A stretch of DNA of 64,000 nucleotides from Candidatus Altimarinota bacterium (GCA_028698305.1 JAQVDN010000002.1:124001-188000); one strand, 5' to 3'; shown: positions 49,426 to 61,223, numbered from the stretch's first letter. Notes: generated from the sequence alone by a model not told the origin. Program-made: numbers and translations.

Positions 49426-50946
49426 ATGATAGAAGAACATGGAAGTTTGGCAGAAAAATTTATAAAAAAAGGGTTTTGGTTATACCTTTTTTCATTCATA
49501 ATATGACCTATTTGATATATAATAAAAATCATCATATCCGGAGAACTAACAGTAAGCGAAGTTTGAATACTTTATTGAGTTATAAGTCTTATAACTTTAG
49601 TTTCAGCTTACAATGACTTATGATTAACTGATAGTCTCAATTTTTTTGTACCAAAATTTATAACTGAAAAAAGATATGATAAGGTAAAATCTATACTTAC
49701 TTATGCTTTCATAGCACAGATGACAACTGGTATAAGTATAGCTTTATTTTTCTTTTTTGGTAGTGAGTATATTGCAAATAATTATTTTGAATCTCAAAGT
49801 GCTATAGATGTACTAAAAATCTTTGCATTTTTCTTTTTAGGAATAAATATATTTCAAATAATGTCTACTTTTTTTATGGTAGTTCAAAATACATTTTACA
49901 ATAAAATAATAGAATTATTAAGGATGCTTTTTATATTATTTTTTGTAGTTTGAGTATTTTTTCTTGATATATGAAATCTAGCAAATTATTCTTATGCTTG
50001 GGTATTTTGATTGTATATTTGAATCATAATTGCAGCCAGTATATTTACAAAAAAATACTATAATGTTTATCTGAAAAATGAAAAAATATTGTGGGACAAA
50101 ACATTATTTAAACAAATATTTAAATATGCATTAACTATATTTATAAGTATGCAAGCATCTGTTATACTAAGTCAAATGGATATGCAAATGATAATATATA
50201 TACTAGGAACTGAATCTGCTTGATATTATACTACTTATTTAAGTATTATAAATATCCCCTTTATGCTTATATGACCTATCTTTGCTCTACTTTATCCTAT
50301 GTTTTCTCAAATGCACAGTAGATGAGAAACTGAAAAAATTAAAATTATAAAATCTATATTTCAAAAAAACTTCCTTGTTCTATCTCTATCATTTAGTATA
50401 TTGTTCTTTGTATTTGCAAAAAATCTAGCTTATATGTTTTTTGGTGAAAGATTTTTACCTTCTGGAGATATATTAAAATATGCTATATTATTCCTAGCAT
50501 TTAACTTTTTATTACAAATGAATAGTAGTATACTTGCTAGTATTTGAAAGGTAAAACAAAGATTAAAAATAGTTTTTATTGCTATAGTTTTTAACTTTTT
50601 TACAAATATTATTTTTATAAATACTATTTGAGTATCATGAGCAGCTTTGGCTACTGGTATGTGATGGATACTTATATGGATCTTATGAGAATATTATTTA
50701 TGAAAAGATTATAAGATAATATTTGATTATAGGTATTTATTTAAAAATATAATAGTTTTATCTAGTATTTGAACAATAACTTATTTTTATATCTTACCAT
50801 TTTTTGAAGATATAAGTAGACTAAATACTCTTATATTTTTCTGTCTTTTTTCTATATTATATTTCTTGATATTTGCAATATTAAACAAAAGTGATTTTGT
50901 ATATCTTGTCCATGAAGTGAAAAAACTTAAAAAGCAAAAAAATTAA
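49426..50946 (+). CDS. Polysaccharide flippase (Wzx/MATE-like)
   Basis: The protein has 506 residues with 12-14 membrane spans. The opening FIKKGFWLYLFSFIIGPIGY and GILYGVISLITLVSAYNDLG match the polysaccharide_synt family, which flips lipid-linked sugar units outward. The mid-protein TIFISMQASVILSQMDMQMI and SAGYYTTYLSIINIP are also typical. It is about 2 kb from the surface glycan locus and could serve it, with a toxin-antitoxin pair and a Kazal protein gene between. The stop codon lies in a long terminator stem. Confidence 0.88.
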
Positions 50947-50967
50947 TTTTTTTGCTTTTTAAGTTTT
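50922..50967 (+). terminator. Terminator at the flippase stop codon
   Basis: A stem of about 23 base pairs (AAAACTTAAAAAGCAAAAAA and complement) spans the gene end. Confidence 0.85.
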
Positions 50968-51007
50968 ATATTTATAATAAAATATATTATTAATTCATAT
51001 AATAAAT

Positions 51008-51187
51008 ATGACTACAAATACAATTAAATTAAATGAAAAAACATCTCAAAAATTCTCTTCACTTCAACTAGAAAAATTTATAAATAGTGAGGATTTTGAA
51101 GATATAGTTTTATGATACCAAATGAGTAAATGAAAAACTGGAAAAACAACTAGTTTTAATTCTTTTAAGGAAGAATTATGATTATAG
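51008..51187 (+). CDS. Antitoxin, RelB-like
   Basis: The protein has 59 residues. A short N-terminal helix (IKLNEKTSQKFSSLQLEKFI) is followed by a Lys/Gly/Thr-rich segment and a Glu/Leu tail. It overlaps the downstream RelE-type gene by 10 bases, the usual antitoxin-toxin arrangement. Sequence identity to a named antitoxin family could not be recognised, so the role rests on size and position. It probably binds and masks the toxin through its C-terminal half and represses the shared promoter. Confidence 0.75.
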
Positions 51188-51444
51188 AAATTGATGAATC
51201 TTTTAAAAAAGATTTTTTAAAAATAAAAAATTATGAAGTAAAAAAAAGAATATTATCAAAAATAGAAACTCTTGAAAAAGTTAATTTTTTAGAAGAAATA
51301 ACAAATATTAAAAAACTTAAAGGTTTTGAAAAATACTACAGAATAAGGATATGAGATTATAGAATATGATTTGAATATAATTGAGAAAAAATTATTTTAA
51401 TAAGAGTAAGAAGTAGAAAAGATATTTATAATATATTTCCTTAA
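51178..51444 (+). CDS. RelE/ParE-family toxin
   Basis: The protein has 88 residues. The fold pattern fits RelE: two N-terminal helices (SFKKDFLKIKNYEVKKRILS), then KLKGFEKYYRIRIGDYRIGF, the segment conserved across RelE, YafQ and HigB relatives, and a final strand ILIRVRSRKDIYNIF. The pattern YYRIRIGDYRIGF with late RSRKDIY is typical of ribosome-dependent mRNA interferases. Start overlaps the antitoxin gene. The terminator at 51450 closes the pair. Confidence 0.85.
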
Positions 51445-51449
51445 AAAAC

Positions 51450-51478
51450 AAAAAAATTAGGCTTCGCCTAATTTTTTT
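51450..51478. terminator. Bidirectional terminator
   Basis: Stem AAAAAATTAGGC/GCCTAATTTTTT with loop TTC; overlaps the stop of the convergent Kazal-domain gene. Confidence 0.92.
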
Positions 51479-52391
51479 AATATCTATTATTTATTTCTTT
51501 TACAAAAAGTTCTTTAACAAAAACAATTTTAGTTACATATTTTTCCAAAAATCATTGTGCAAATCTCATAAGTTTTGTTTTTTCTATCATCTCATCTGCT
51601 TTTACAAGTCAATTTTGTAAAGTTTCTGTTTTTATATCTTTTAAAGTAGATATATAATAATTTTCATATTTTTGATATCTTTTAAATAAAGATATATCTA
51701 CATTGTCTCTACATTCCCCATTATACAAAACAGGATTTTTTCAAGCCATACAAGAATTACCAAAAGTTTCTTGGATTGGAAAACATGGTGCTTTTATACA
51801 TTGTACTTGTACTTCAGCACAAACTGGAGCATATTGCATAGTACAAACTCTCATATCTTCTGGTTTTTCCAAAACTATATCAGATTTTTTAAGAGTAACT
51901 TTTTCTTGTATATGACCATCTTCAAAGCTAACAATTATATTTTCATCACTTATCCAATTTATATCTACTACATACCAAGTTCAACCTAAAACTGGTTTTT
52001 TCTCTGTAAGATTTGATATGTTTTTTGTGATATATTTCATATAATCTACTTTTTCTGTATCATAACTATTACAAGACCATTTTTCTTGTCATTTTGATCC
52101 ATAAATATCTTCACAATACATCTTTGTCATAGGTCACAATTGACCATCTATAATCATCACATTATTACAACCATCTGTTGCACTTAGACACATATTTCAC
52201 TCTGCTGATAAAAAATCATTACTAGTTTTATATATTTTTGCACTAGTATAATCTACACTATCATCACAAGTTCCATCATTTTCACAATCGTTTAAACCAT
52301 CAAAATTTGTATCCCAACTTGGATGCATTGCATAAGTATTTGCTCAAAATAAAACAAAAAATAAAACAAAAGTTAAAAGTAATTTTTTCAT
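51477..52391 (-). CDS. Secreted protein with TSP3-like and Kazal-like motifs
   Basis: The protein has 304 residues. The signal peptide is MKKLLLTFVLFFVLFGANTYA. Just after it, DTNFDGLNDCENDGTCDD resembles a thrombospondin type-3 calcium loop. Residues about 175-225 hold a Kazal-like cysteine set: VCTMQYAPVCAEVQVQC, then APCFPIQETFGNSCMA and NGECRDN. Such domains occur in many bacterial secreted proteins and may inhibit serine proteases. The rest is helical. The gene lies between the toxin-antitoxin pair and the glycan locus and is divergent from the latter. Confidence 0.75.
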
Positions 52392-52571
52392 ATAAATATA
52401 ATTTACTTATTAAAATAATTTATCTCACATTTATTATAACGAAAAAATAAAAAAAAGTGACAAAATATTAAAAATATTTTTTGGTATCTTAGTTTTTAAC
52501 AAGGAAAAAAAAGTTTGTTTGAAAAAAAGAAGTTTTTGAGTATAAAATATTAAATATTATTGAATAAAAAA

Positions 52572-53078
52572 ATGAGCTTAGAAGAACAATCATACCAAAT
52601 AAATGATAGATGAAAAATTGAAATTGTATCTCATAATGATTTATTATGATTTAGTAAACAAATAATTCGTCTAAGAGATAATTTTTACGAACAAGTAAAT
52701 CTTTTATTATCATTATGAATAGATGTAAGTTTATACAATCATTATAATCCTATAAATTCTGGCTTAATAAGAAAATTTAAAATAGATCCACAATGAAATA
52801 ATTTAGCAATTATAGCAAGAATTATAGATTCAAATAATTCTTGACCAATTTTAGATTGAGAAAGTTTAAAACAAGTTGAAGTTATTGATATGCAAAATAT
52901 ATTTTTTGAAGATATATCTATAGATGATTTAAAAAAATCTATTGCATTTAATTGACAAGAAATATGTGTTGCTAACTTGATAAAATGGTTAAGTAAAGAA
53001 TTTTATGCTTGAAGATTAACAGTAGAAGAAATACAATCTTATCAAAAATTATTTTATAGAAAAATAAAATCTAATTAA
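52572..53078 (+). CDS. Protein of unknown function
   Basis: The protein has 168 residues, with no signal peptide, membrane segment or cysteine pairs. It has mixed helices and strands with conserved-looking stretches (IIRLRDNFYEQVNLLLSLGI, NLAIIARIIDSNN, EICVANLIKWLSKEFYAG). It starts 6 bases before kdsB and is probably in the glycan operon. The family is not recognised. The 180 bases before it, shared with the divergent Kazal gene, are AT-rich with no RNA gene seen; a promoter is likely there. Confidence 0.6.
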
Positions 53079-53084
53079 AAAATT

Positions 53085-53840
53085 ATGAATAATAAAGTAT
53101 TAATAGTATTACCTTGTAGACTTTGAAGTACTAGATTACCTGAAAAACATTTAATAGAGTTAAGTAATTGAAAAACTATTTTTCAAATGACTTATGAAGC
53201 TTGTTTAAAAACAAAAGCAGACAAAGTTATAATAGCAACTGATGATGAAAAAATAATTTCAAGAGCAAAAAAATTTACAACAGATGTAGTTATGACTTCA
53301 ACTAATCATAAAACTTGAAGTGATAGAGTTGCAGAAGTTGCAAAAATGTATCCAGAATATGATATAGTTTTAAATGTTCAATGAGATGAACCATTAGTTG
53401 ATACTGAAACTATAAATGAAATAATTTATGGTATAATAGACAGTAGTGATGAAACAGTTATGTGTACTGCATGTACTAAATTTTATGAATTAGAAGAAGT
53501 AAGAAAACCTCATAATGTAAAAGTAGTACTTGATAAAAATAATATGGCTTTATACTTTTCTAGAAGTATAATTCCATTTGATAGAACAGCAAATTTAGAA
53601 GAGTTTAGTTTAAAACTTGATGACTATAATAAACATCTTTGACTTTATGCATATAAAAGAGATTTTTTATTACAATATGTAAATATGCCTCAAACTTTTG
53701 CAGAAAAAATGGAAAGTTTAGAACAACTTAGAATATTAGAAAATTGATTTAAAATTAAACTTGTTAAAACTGACTTTGATAGTATCTGAATTGATACTAA
53801 AGAAGATTTAGAAAAATTAGAAATAATACTTAAAAGATAA
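53085..53840 (+). CDS. kdsB: 3-deoxy-manno-octulosonate cytidylyltransferase
   Basis: The protein has 251 residues and activates Kdo as CMP-Kdo. LPCRLGSTRLPEKHL is the CTP-binding signature, and NVQGDEPLV and HLGLYAYKRDFL are the KdsB-specific stretches. The length matches the family. Kdo enzymes belong to LPS or capsule synthesis, so the gene suggests a Kdo-containing surface polymer, supported by a capsule-type transferase at the end of the operon. No kdsA, kdsC or kdsD is seen in the window. It follows an unknown gene by 6 bases. Confidence 0.93.
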
Positions 53841-53842
53841 AA

Positions 53843-54661
53843 ATGGAATTAAAGTTTTCTATAATAACCCCCACATATAAAAGAAATGATTTACTAATAA
53901 GAGCAATAAATTCTTTAATAAATCAAAATTATAGAAATTGGGAAATGATAATAATAGATGATTATCCATTAAATAATTTAGACAGTTTTTTAAAATCTAT
54001 AAATTCAGAAAAAATTAAATATTTTAAAAACAAAAAAAATGAATGATGTAATTATTCAAGAAACAAATGATTAAAAAATGTAAATAAAAAATCTGATTAT
54101 ATAATTTTTCTTGATGATGATGATTATTTTAATATAAATACTTTAAAAAATATTAACAACTTTTTAAAATGAAAAAATATTAATTGGCTTATAACAAATA
54201 AAATTGATAATAAATGAAATAAAATATCAAAAATTACATGAAATAAAATATCTTATAACTATATATATGATTATTTATTTTGAAAAAATATAATAGGTGA
54301 TGTAACTCATATTATTAAAAATAATATTATAAATAATTTATATTTTCCAAATTTAATTAAGAATTGAGAAGAATGGATCTTTTTCTATAAAATAGCAAAA
54401 AAAAATAACATCTATTATTTTGATGAAGATTCAACTATATGTGAATATTTAGAATGATGATTAACTCTAAGTAAAGAAAATAATTATATTTTAAATAGAT
54501 TAAAATATAAAAATATATTATTTGAAATGATAAAAAATAAAATTTATAATCTAAAATTATTAATAAAATTTTTTTGAATGTATTTATTTACATTTAAATA
54601 TATAAAAAATACCTTTGAATATATAAAGATTGATAAAATAATTAAAAAAATAATAAAATAA
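53843..54661 (+). CDS. Glycosyltransferase family 2
   Basis: The protein has 272 residues with a GT-A fold. KFSIITPTYKRNDLL opens the domain, IIIDDYP holds the nucleotide Asp, and IIFLDDDDYF is the metal-binding DxD. NGEEWIFFYKIAKK supplies the catalytic-base region (ED-like). The C-terminal about 60 residues are basic and amphipathic, suggesting membrane association. It begins 2 bases after kdsB. The sugar and acceptor cannot be told. Confidence 0.9.
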
Positions 54662-54674
54662 TAAAATAATAAAT

Positions 54675-55559
54675 ATGTATTATATAAAAGTTAGAAATAA
54701 AATTGAAAAAATATTACCTAAATATATTTTTAATATTTTAATAAATTCATGGAGAATGATTATTAGAATTAAAAGAAAAAATCAAGAAAAAAAATTAAAA
54801 AATTTTATAAAAGATATATACAAAAAAGTAAAAATTAAAAATATAAGTTTTCAATTATTAATATCACATAAGAATTGAACCGTAGATAATGAAATTTTTA
54901 TTAATTGAATATATGAAAAAGAAATTTTTTATATAATGTATAAAAATATAAAAAAAGACTATATTTGTGTAGATATTTGAGCTAATATATGAATGTATAC
55001 TAATTTTCTTCCAAAACTTGTTTGAAAAAATTGAAAAGTAATTTGATTTGAACCTATCCAAGCTATATATAATCAAAACTTGTCAAGTATAAATAAAAAT
55101 AAATACGAAAATGTTTATTTATATAATAAAGCTTGTTCCGATGTAAATTGAGAAACAATAATAAATATAAATGATTTAAATATGTGATGAAGTAGTATTG
55201 AAAGAAAAAATTCATCAAATATCACTGAAAAAATATCTACTATAATATGAGATGAGATTTTGTTAAAGGAAGAAAAAATAAATTTTATAAAAATAGATAC
55301 AGAATGACATGAATGGAAGGTAATAAAATGAATAGAAAAAACAATAAATAAATTTTCTCCTAAAATGATTATTGAATTTTCTCCATATTTATTTAGTGAT
55401 AAAAATGATTGAAAAAAAATACTAGATTTTTTTCTGTGTAGGTATAATTATGTATATATTGTAGAAAAATGAGAAAAATTAAATTTGAAAAAAGAAAATG
55501 ATATCTATAAATATTATGAACTTGAAAATGAAACTCAAGTAAATCTATTTTTCTATTAA
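54675..55559 (+). CDS. FkbM-family methyltransferase
   Basis: The protein has 294 residues. After a helical N-terminus (about 90 residues) the SAM-binding motif appears as CVDIGANIGMYTNFLPK with GKVIGFEPI, followed by IKIDTEGHEWKVIKGIE, the FkbM hallmark, and PKMIIEFSP. Enzymes of this family methylate hydroxyls of sugars in glycans. It lies between two glycosyltransferase genes with short spacing, so it probably modifies the same polymer. Confidence 0.9.
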
Positions 55560-55576
55560 ATTAAAAAATAAATATT

Positions 55577-56281
55577 ATGATACCTAAAAAAATCCATTAT
55601 TGTTGGTTTTGATGAAATAAAAAACCAAATAGTTTTAATAAGTATTTAAAAACCTGGAAAAAAATATTACCAGATTATGAAATACTAGAATGGAATGAAA
55701 ATAATTATAAAACAAATCATGTTTTTTTTAATGAAATGTATAAAAGAAAAAAATGGGCTTTTGTTTCTGACTATGCAAGATTAGATATTCTAAATAAAGA
55801 ATGATGAATATATTTAGATGTTGATATGGAAGTAGTTAAAAGTTTTAATGATTTATTAAAATTTAATTGTTTTCTTTGATATGAAGATAAAAATTTAATT
55901 AATTGAGCTATAATTTGAGTTTCAAAAGATAATGTTTTTATTAAATCATGCTTAGAAGAATATAATAATATTAAAAATTATGATTTAATTAATAGTTTTA
56001 CTATTCCACAAATCATAACTAAACATTTGAAAAAAAATTGATTAGAAAAGTATTGAGAACAAGAAATTAACTGAATAAAAATTTATACAGAAGAATACTT
56101 CTACCCATATAAAAAAATTGATTGATTTTCAAAAAAATGTATAACTAATAATACTTATGCAATACATCATTGGAATGATAGTTGGGGTGATAAGAATATC
56201 ATAAAAATAATATCTATTAAATTAACTATTTTTACAAAAAAAATATGAATATATAATTTTTTAAAAAAAATTTATAAATAA
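55577..56281 (+). CDS. Capsular-type glycosyltransferase (GT32-like, DxD)
   Basis: The protein has 234 residues. IPKKIHYCWFGGNKKP at the start, FVSDYARLDILNKEGGIYLDVDMEVVKS in the middle and HHWNDSWGDK near the end are the signature of the Gly_transf_sug/GT32 group. The DVDME motif binds the metal and nucleotide sugar. The family adds galactose or mannose residues in surface glycans; the precise sugar is unknown. It is the third transferase-type gene of the operon. Confidence 0.9.
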
Positions 56282-56285
56282 AACT

Positions 56286-56990
56286 ATGCAAACATTGAAA
56301 TTTATTCGGATAAATATAGTTCCAAATATAATAAAATATATAATAAATTATACATTACTAATTTGAAAAACTTGAAAACTTCAAATTGATAAACAAACAT
56401 ATTTCAATATTTCAATAATTGATATAATCAAAAAAAATATAAATATTAATAAAACAGTTATTTGAAGTTATAATATTAATTTTAAATGAAGTATTGAAAT
56501 AGATAAATACTCAAATGTTAATTGACCTAATACATATTTATTATGATGTAGTAATTATAAAATAAAAATATGAAAATTTTGTTCAATTGCACCAAATGTA
56601 ACAATTATTTCAAGTAATAATCATGATTATTCGAAATTAACAATTACTCCATGACCAATTTGATTAAATAATATAAATATATGAGGTGATGTAATAATAT
56701 GAAATGATGTATGGATTTGAACTAATGTAGTTATATTCCCATGAATCAAAATTGGTAATTGAGCAATTATATGAGCATGAAGTATCATAAATAAGGATAT
56801 TGAACCCTATAGTATAAATGTATGAAATCCAACTAAAAATATAAAGTATAGATTTAATGAAAAAACTATTAATTTAATAGAAAAATCTGAATGGTGGAAT
56901 TGGGATTTAGAAAAAATTAAAAATAATTATAATTTGGAATTTATAAAAAATGAAGGACAAAAAAATTTTAATATTAATACCTGAAATTAA
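56286..56990 (+). CDS. Hexapeptide-repeat acyltransferase
   Basis: The protein has 234 residues. Left-handed beta-helix repeats run from about residue 60 to 190 (VNGPNTYLLGCSNYKIKIGK, VIIGNDVWIGTNVVIFPGIK, IGNGAIIGAGSIINKDIEPY). ISSNNHDY holds the likely catalytic His and IVGNPTKNIKYRF follows the usual acyltransferase ending. Most repeat glycines are TGA. It resembles CatB/maltose O-acetyltransferase relatives that acetylate surface sugars. Its end overlaps the next gene by 41 bases. Confidence 0.88.
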
Positions 56991-58098
56991 AAATTATTGA
57001 TGAATGGTCTTATGGTGAAAAATATTATGAGACAATTTAATAAAAAATAATTATAAAGTTTCATATTTAACAATTTATAAAGAGTGAGATAATAAAAACC
57101 TAAATAATAAATCTGAATACTTTTATTTTTCACCTTGAAAAATTTCAACAAATAATTATTTAATGAAATTTTTTTATATATTTAAATTAATCATTGAATA
57201 TTTTTATTTTATATGGAAAATCAAACCTGATATAATAATAAGTTGATGAAGTTTTCTAAATATGGTAAATATAATATGAAAATTATTTAATTATAAATCA
57301 ATCATATCAATCCATTCAAGTATAAATTCAGAAACTAAGATTAATATATTTTTACAAAAAATAATATATAAAAAAGCAGATAAAATAGTAACAATAAATA
57401 TTGAAGAAAAAGAAAATTTAATCAATAATTTTTCATTTAATAAAAATCAAATTACAACTATATATAACTCAATTGATATAGAAAAAGTTAAAAAAATAAA
57501 AAATGAAAAAATAGAAGATGAATTAGAAAATATTTTTAATAATTGAAAAAAAACATATATTCATATTTGAAGATTATCAAAAGAAAAAAATCATATTTTC
57601 TTACTAAAAAATTTTAATAAATTTAACAAAGATAATATTAATACACAACTTATTTTTTTATGAGATTGACCTGAGAAGGAAAAAATTATAAAATATATGA
57701 AACAATTAAAAAATGAAAACATACATTATTTTTGATTACAAAACAATGTATATAAATTTTTGAATAAAAGTGATTTTCTGATTTTAAATAGTCTTTATGA
57801 ATGATTTCCAATAGTTTTTATAGAAGCACTTACTCTATGAATTCCTATAATATCACTTGATTTCAAAACAGGAGCAAAGGAATGTATAAGACAAAATAAT
57901 AATTTAAAAGAATGTTTAAATAATGAAATTCATACTAATGGTATATTAATTCCATATATGAATGAAAAATTATTTATTAAATGATTAAAGAAATGATTAA
58001 ATAATAAATTTAATTCAAATGAGATTAAAAAGAATAGTAAAATTTTCGATATTAATAATACTATAAAACAATGGATTCAAATAATAGAAGAAAAATAA
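56950..58098 (+). CDS. Glycosyltransferase family 4
   Basis: The protein has 382 residues with a GT-B fold. The N-terminal domain has YWMVLWGKILWDNLIKNNY-like and DIIISGGSFLNMVNII segments. The C-terminal domain carries YIHIGRLSKEKN, LIFLGDGPEKEKI and the sugar-nucleotide site SLYEGFPIVFIEALTLGIPIIS, the E-x7-E pattern of GT4. It starts inside the previous gene (41-base overlap), and its tail overlaps the next gene by 28 bases, so translation is coupled. Confidence 0.9.
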
Positions 58099-59384
58099 TA
58101 GCAATACCCTCAAAAAATTTATGAGAATCATGATACAATATGTATATATCAATTTATAAAACATTAAAATTAAATTGATACACATGTTATTTTTTGCAAC
58201 CAAATAAATTTGTAAAAGAATATTTATTAAAATCTTGAGTTGATGAATTAGATATATTAGAACTTAAAGAAAATATTTATTATATTAAAAAATATAGTAA
58301 TACTGAAAAAAAAGAATATAAACAAATTATTACTTTTATAGAAAAATTTTTTTGAAAATTATCTTTTAATTCAATTCTAAATGAAAATTTAAAAGAATAC
58401 TCAGAATATGATTATATTATTAAAAAATTTAATATAAACACTATTATTGTTTATAATGGGATTTTTAGAATATGAAGATTAGTATGATTAGATAATAAAT
58501 GTGAAATAATATATTTTGAAAATTGATATTTTCCAAATACTCTTCAAATAGATAATAAATGAATAAATGCTGAATCAAGTATTACCGATATAAAATATGA
58601 AGAATTATTAAAATATAAAAAATTAAATAATGATATTATTAAAAAAGTAGAAATATTTAATAAAAATATTAGTATAAATTATTTTAAAAAAATAACATTA
58701 AATTTAAAATCTTATAACTATAAAACAAATTTTTTCTATACATTATTTCTTATTAGAAAAATAATAGAGATAGTAAAAAAAAATCTTTATTATAATTTTT
58801 TAAAAGAAAAATGAATAGAAAAAAACTGAAAATATATATTTATAGCTTTTCAAGTTCATGATGATACTCAACTAATTTTTAACAGTCCAATAATTAAAAA
58901 TATGTCAGAAATATTAGATTTATATTATAATGATATAAATCTAATATTTCCTAATTATAAAATTGTTGTTAAAGAACATCCAATGGATATTTGAAGAATA
59001 AACTATTCTAATCTTCAAAGAAAATATCCTGATATAATATGGATAAAAAAATGAAATATAGATGATATAATTAATAAATCTGAATATGTGATTTGTATAA
59101 ACTCTAGTGTAGGATTTCAAGCATTAAGTAAATATAAAAAAGTATTTACTTTATGAGAAAACTTTTATTCAAATAATCCATGGGTTGAAAAATTAGAAAA
59201 TAAAGAATCTTTTAAAGAACAACTTATAAAATTAAAAGATAAAAAATTAGATAATAAAAAAATAGATGAATATATAAAAATTTTCAAAAATGAATTATTT
59301 ATAAATTGAGCATGAAAATGATGGGCTTGGGAAAATTATAATGAAAAAACTATAAAAAAAATTTGCGAATATATAGTTAAATAA
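58071..59384 (+). CDS. Capsule-type polysaccharide transferase, KpsC/KpsS-like
   Basis: The protein has 437 residues. The C-terminal half shows YIFIAFQVHDDTQ, VVKEHPMDIGRINY and VICINSSVGFQALSKYKKVFTLGENFY. The order KEHP-x-NSSVGFQAL-GxxxY is that of the capsule_synth proteins KpsC and KpsS, which transfer beta-Kdo residues. Taken with kdsB at the head of the operon, Kdo transfer is the likely role, but residue-level proof is lacking. The N-terminal half is a divergent GT-B-like domain. A terminator follows the stop directly. Confidence 0.82.
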
Positions 59385-59420
59385 AAAAACAGAAACTAAA
59401 ATATAGTTTCTGTTTTTTTA
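59384..59420. terminator. Bidirectional terminator
   Basis: Stem AAAAAAACAGAAACTA/TAGTTTCTGTTTTTTT between the convergent transferase genes. Confidence 0.93.
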
Positions 59421-60221
59421 TTTTCATTTTAATAATAAAAATAATTTTAATATGATTGATGAAGGAACAAAATAATATAAAAATTTTTCTAAATATAATC
59501 TAATATAATTTTTAAAAGCAAATTTAATTTTATAATTTTTAATTGCATTTTCTTTTACATCAATAGTCATTTTCAATTGTTGTTTTAATTTTTTTACCTT
59601 TCAAGAATCATCAAATATTCTATAATAATATAAATAATCATTATATATGGCAAATTGAAATCCTTTACTATAAAACCTTAACCATAAATCATAATCTTCA
59701 GCTAAATTAAACCTTTCATCATATCATCAACATTTTTCAAATGCTTCTTTTTTTATTATAGAACAGGCATGACAGATAGGGCTTTCATTTAATATAGTTT
59801 CATCTACATTAGAATTATATTCCCTCTTTCAAATTTGTTTTCAATATTTATCAATAAAATATAAATTAGAACTTAATATATCAATCTCAGAATTTTCTAA
59901 CATATAATTATATTGTTTTTCTATCCTAGATAAATCAATAATATCATCTGAATCCATTCTAACAATATATTTTCATTTTGATAATAATATAGCTCTATTT
60001 AAAGTATAAACTAATTTTGAATTTTTATCATTTCTAAAAAGTTTTATTCTATCATCTTTCTTTTCATATTCTTGTAATAATTCAAAACTTCAATCATTAG
60101 AAAAATCATCAACTATAATAAATTCAAAATCTTTAAAACTTTGATTTAAAACACTTTCTAAAGCTTCAACTAAATAAGCTTTAGTATTATATACAGGCAT
60201 TATAACTGATATTTTTTTCAT
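59418..60221 (-). CDS. Glycosyltransferase family 2
   Basis: The protein has 267 residues. It opens MKKISVIMPVYNTKAYLVEA, with IIVDDFSNDGS and YIVRMDSDDII as the nucleotide and metal sites and LAEDYDLWLRFY as the catalytic-base region. The tail is hydrophobic and basic. It is the first of three minus-strand genes (GT2, gpsA, galE) that face the main glycan operon; spacing to gpsA is 45 bases. Confidence 0.92.
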
Positions 60222-60266
60222 TTATATAAATTAATTATATTACTTTTAATTATAACAAAAAAAAAA

Positions 60267-61214
60267 TTAATCATTTATCATATGATAAAATTTCTTTGTC
60301 ATTTCAAAACCTGATTTATCTTTTACTTTTTCATAAACAGCCTTTATTGTTTCATATCATTCACTATGTTTATTCTCACTTTCTAATATCTCCAAAGCTT
60401 GTTTTGAAGTATTTCAAAGTCATAAAAGCTCTCAAAAATATCTATTTCTAGAGTTTCAAAAACAAGTTGCTATCATGTCTCAGCCTAGAGAATAATACCC
60501 AAAATCTAGATTTTCAGATCATCCATAAAGAGATATTATTTTTTTACACTCGTTTAGATAATCTACAAAATATTTTCAAATACTTGATTTTGCTTCTCAT
60601 TTTGCTTCATAATACCCTATAATAATAGCCATAATATTTTTTAGACTACCATAAAGTTCTATATTTGTGATATTTTTTGAAAGATTTATATTAAAATTTT
60701 CATTTTCAAATAATGATAATAATTTTTTTCAAATTTCTATGTCATTAATTCATAAATCAGCAGATATTTTTTTACCAGAAACTACTTCAAAAGAAAGCAT
60801 TCATCATGATAAAACTGCATATTCAAAAGATTTTTCTTTAAGTAAATCTGAAACCAATCAATATATAGTTTGATTTGTAGATATATCTATCCCCTTTGCT
60901 AGATTCAAAATAATTACACCTGATTTTAAAAATGGAGATATCGTTTTGATAGTTTCTTTTATATTTTGAGCAGGTATAGCAAGTATAATCAAATCCATAT
61001 CTGATATTATATCACTATAATCATCTATCAAAATTATATTTTGAGGTAATTTATATCAAGGAAAAAAATTGGGATGTTCTCTTGAGTCTTTTATTATTTC
61101 AACTAGAGTTTTATTTCTGCCATAAAAATAAAAATCTTGTAATAAATTATTTTCTCACAAGAGTTTATTTATAGCAAAACCAAAAGATCCAAGTCAAAGA
61201 GTCAGTATTTTCAT
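60267..61214 (-). CDS. gpsA: Glycerol-3-phosphate dehydrogenase (NAD(P)+)
   Basis: The protein has 315 residues and makes sn-glycerol-3-phosphate for phospholipids. The NAD motif is LGLGSFGFAINKLL, and LAIPAQNI and NLAKGID match the family. NIELYGSLKNIMAIIIG carries the catalytic Lys. ATCFGNSRNRYFGELLG is the C-terminal substrate-binding signature. The usual GGMLSFEV (normally GPSFA) is a divergent form. It is 9 bases from the stop of galE, in the same operon. Confidence 0.92.
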
Positions 61215-61223
61215 TTTTTATTT

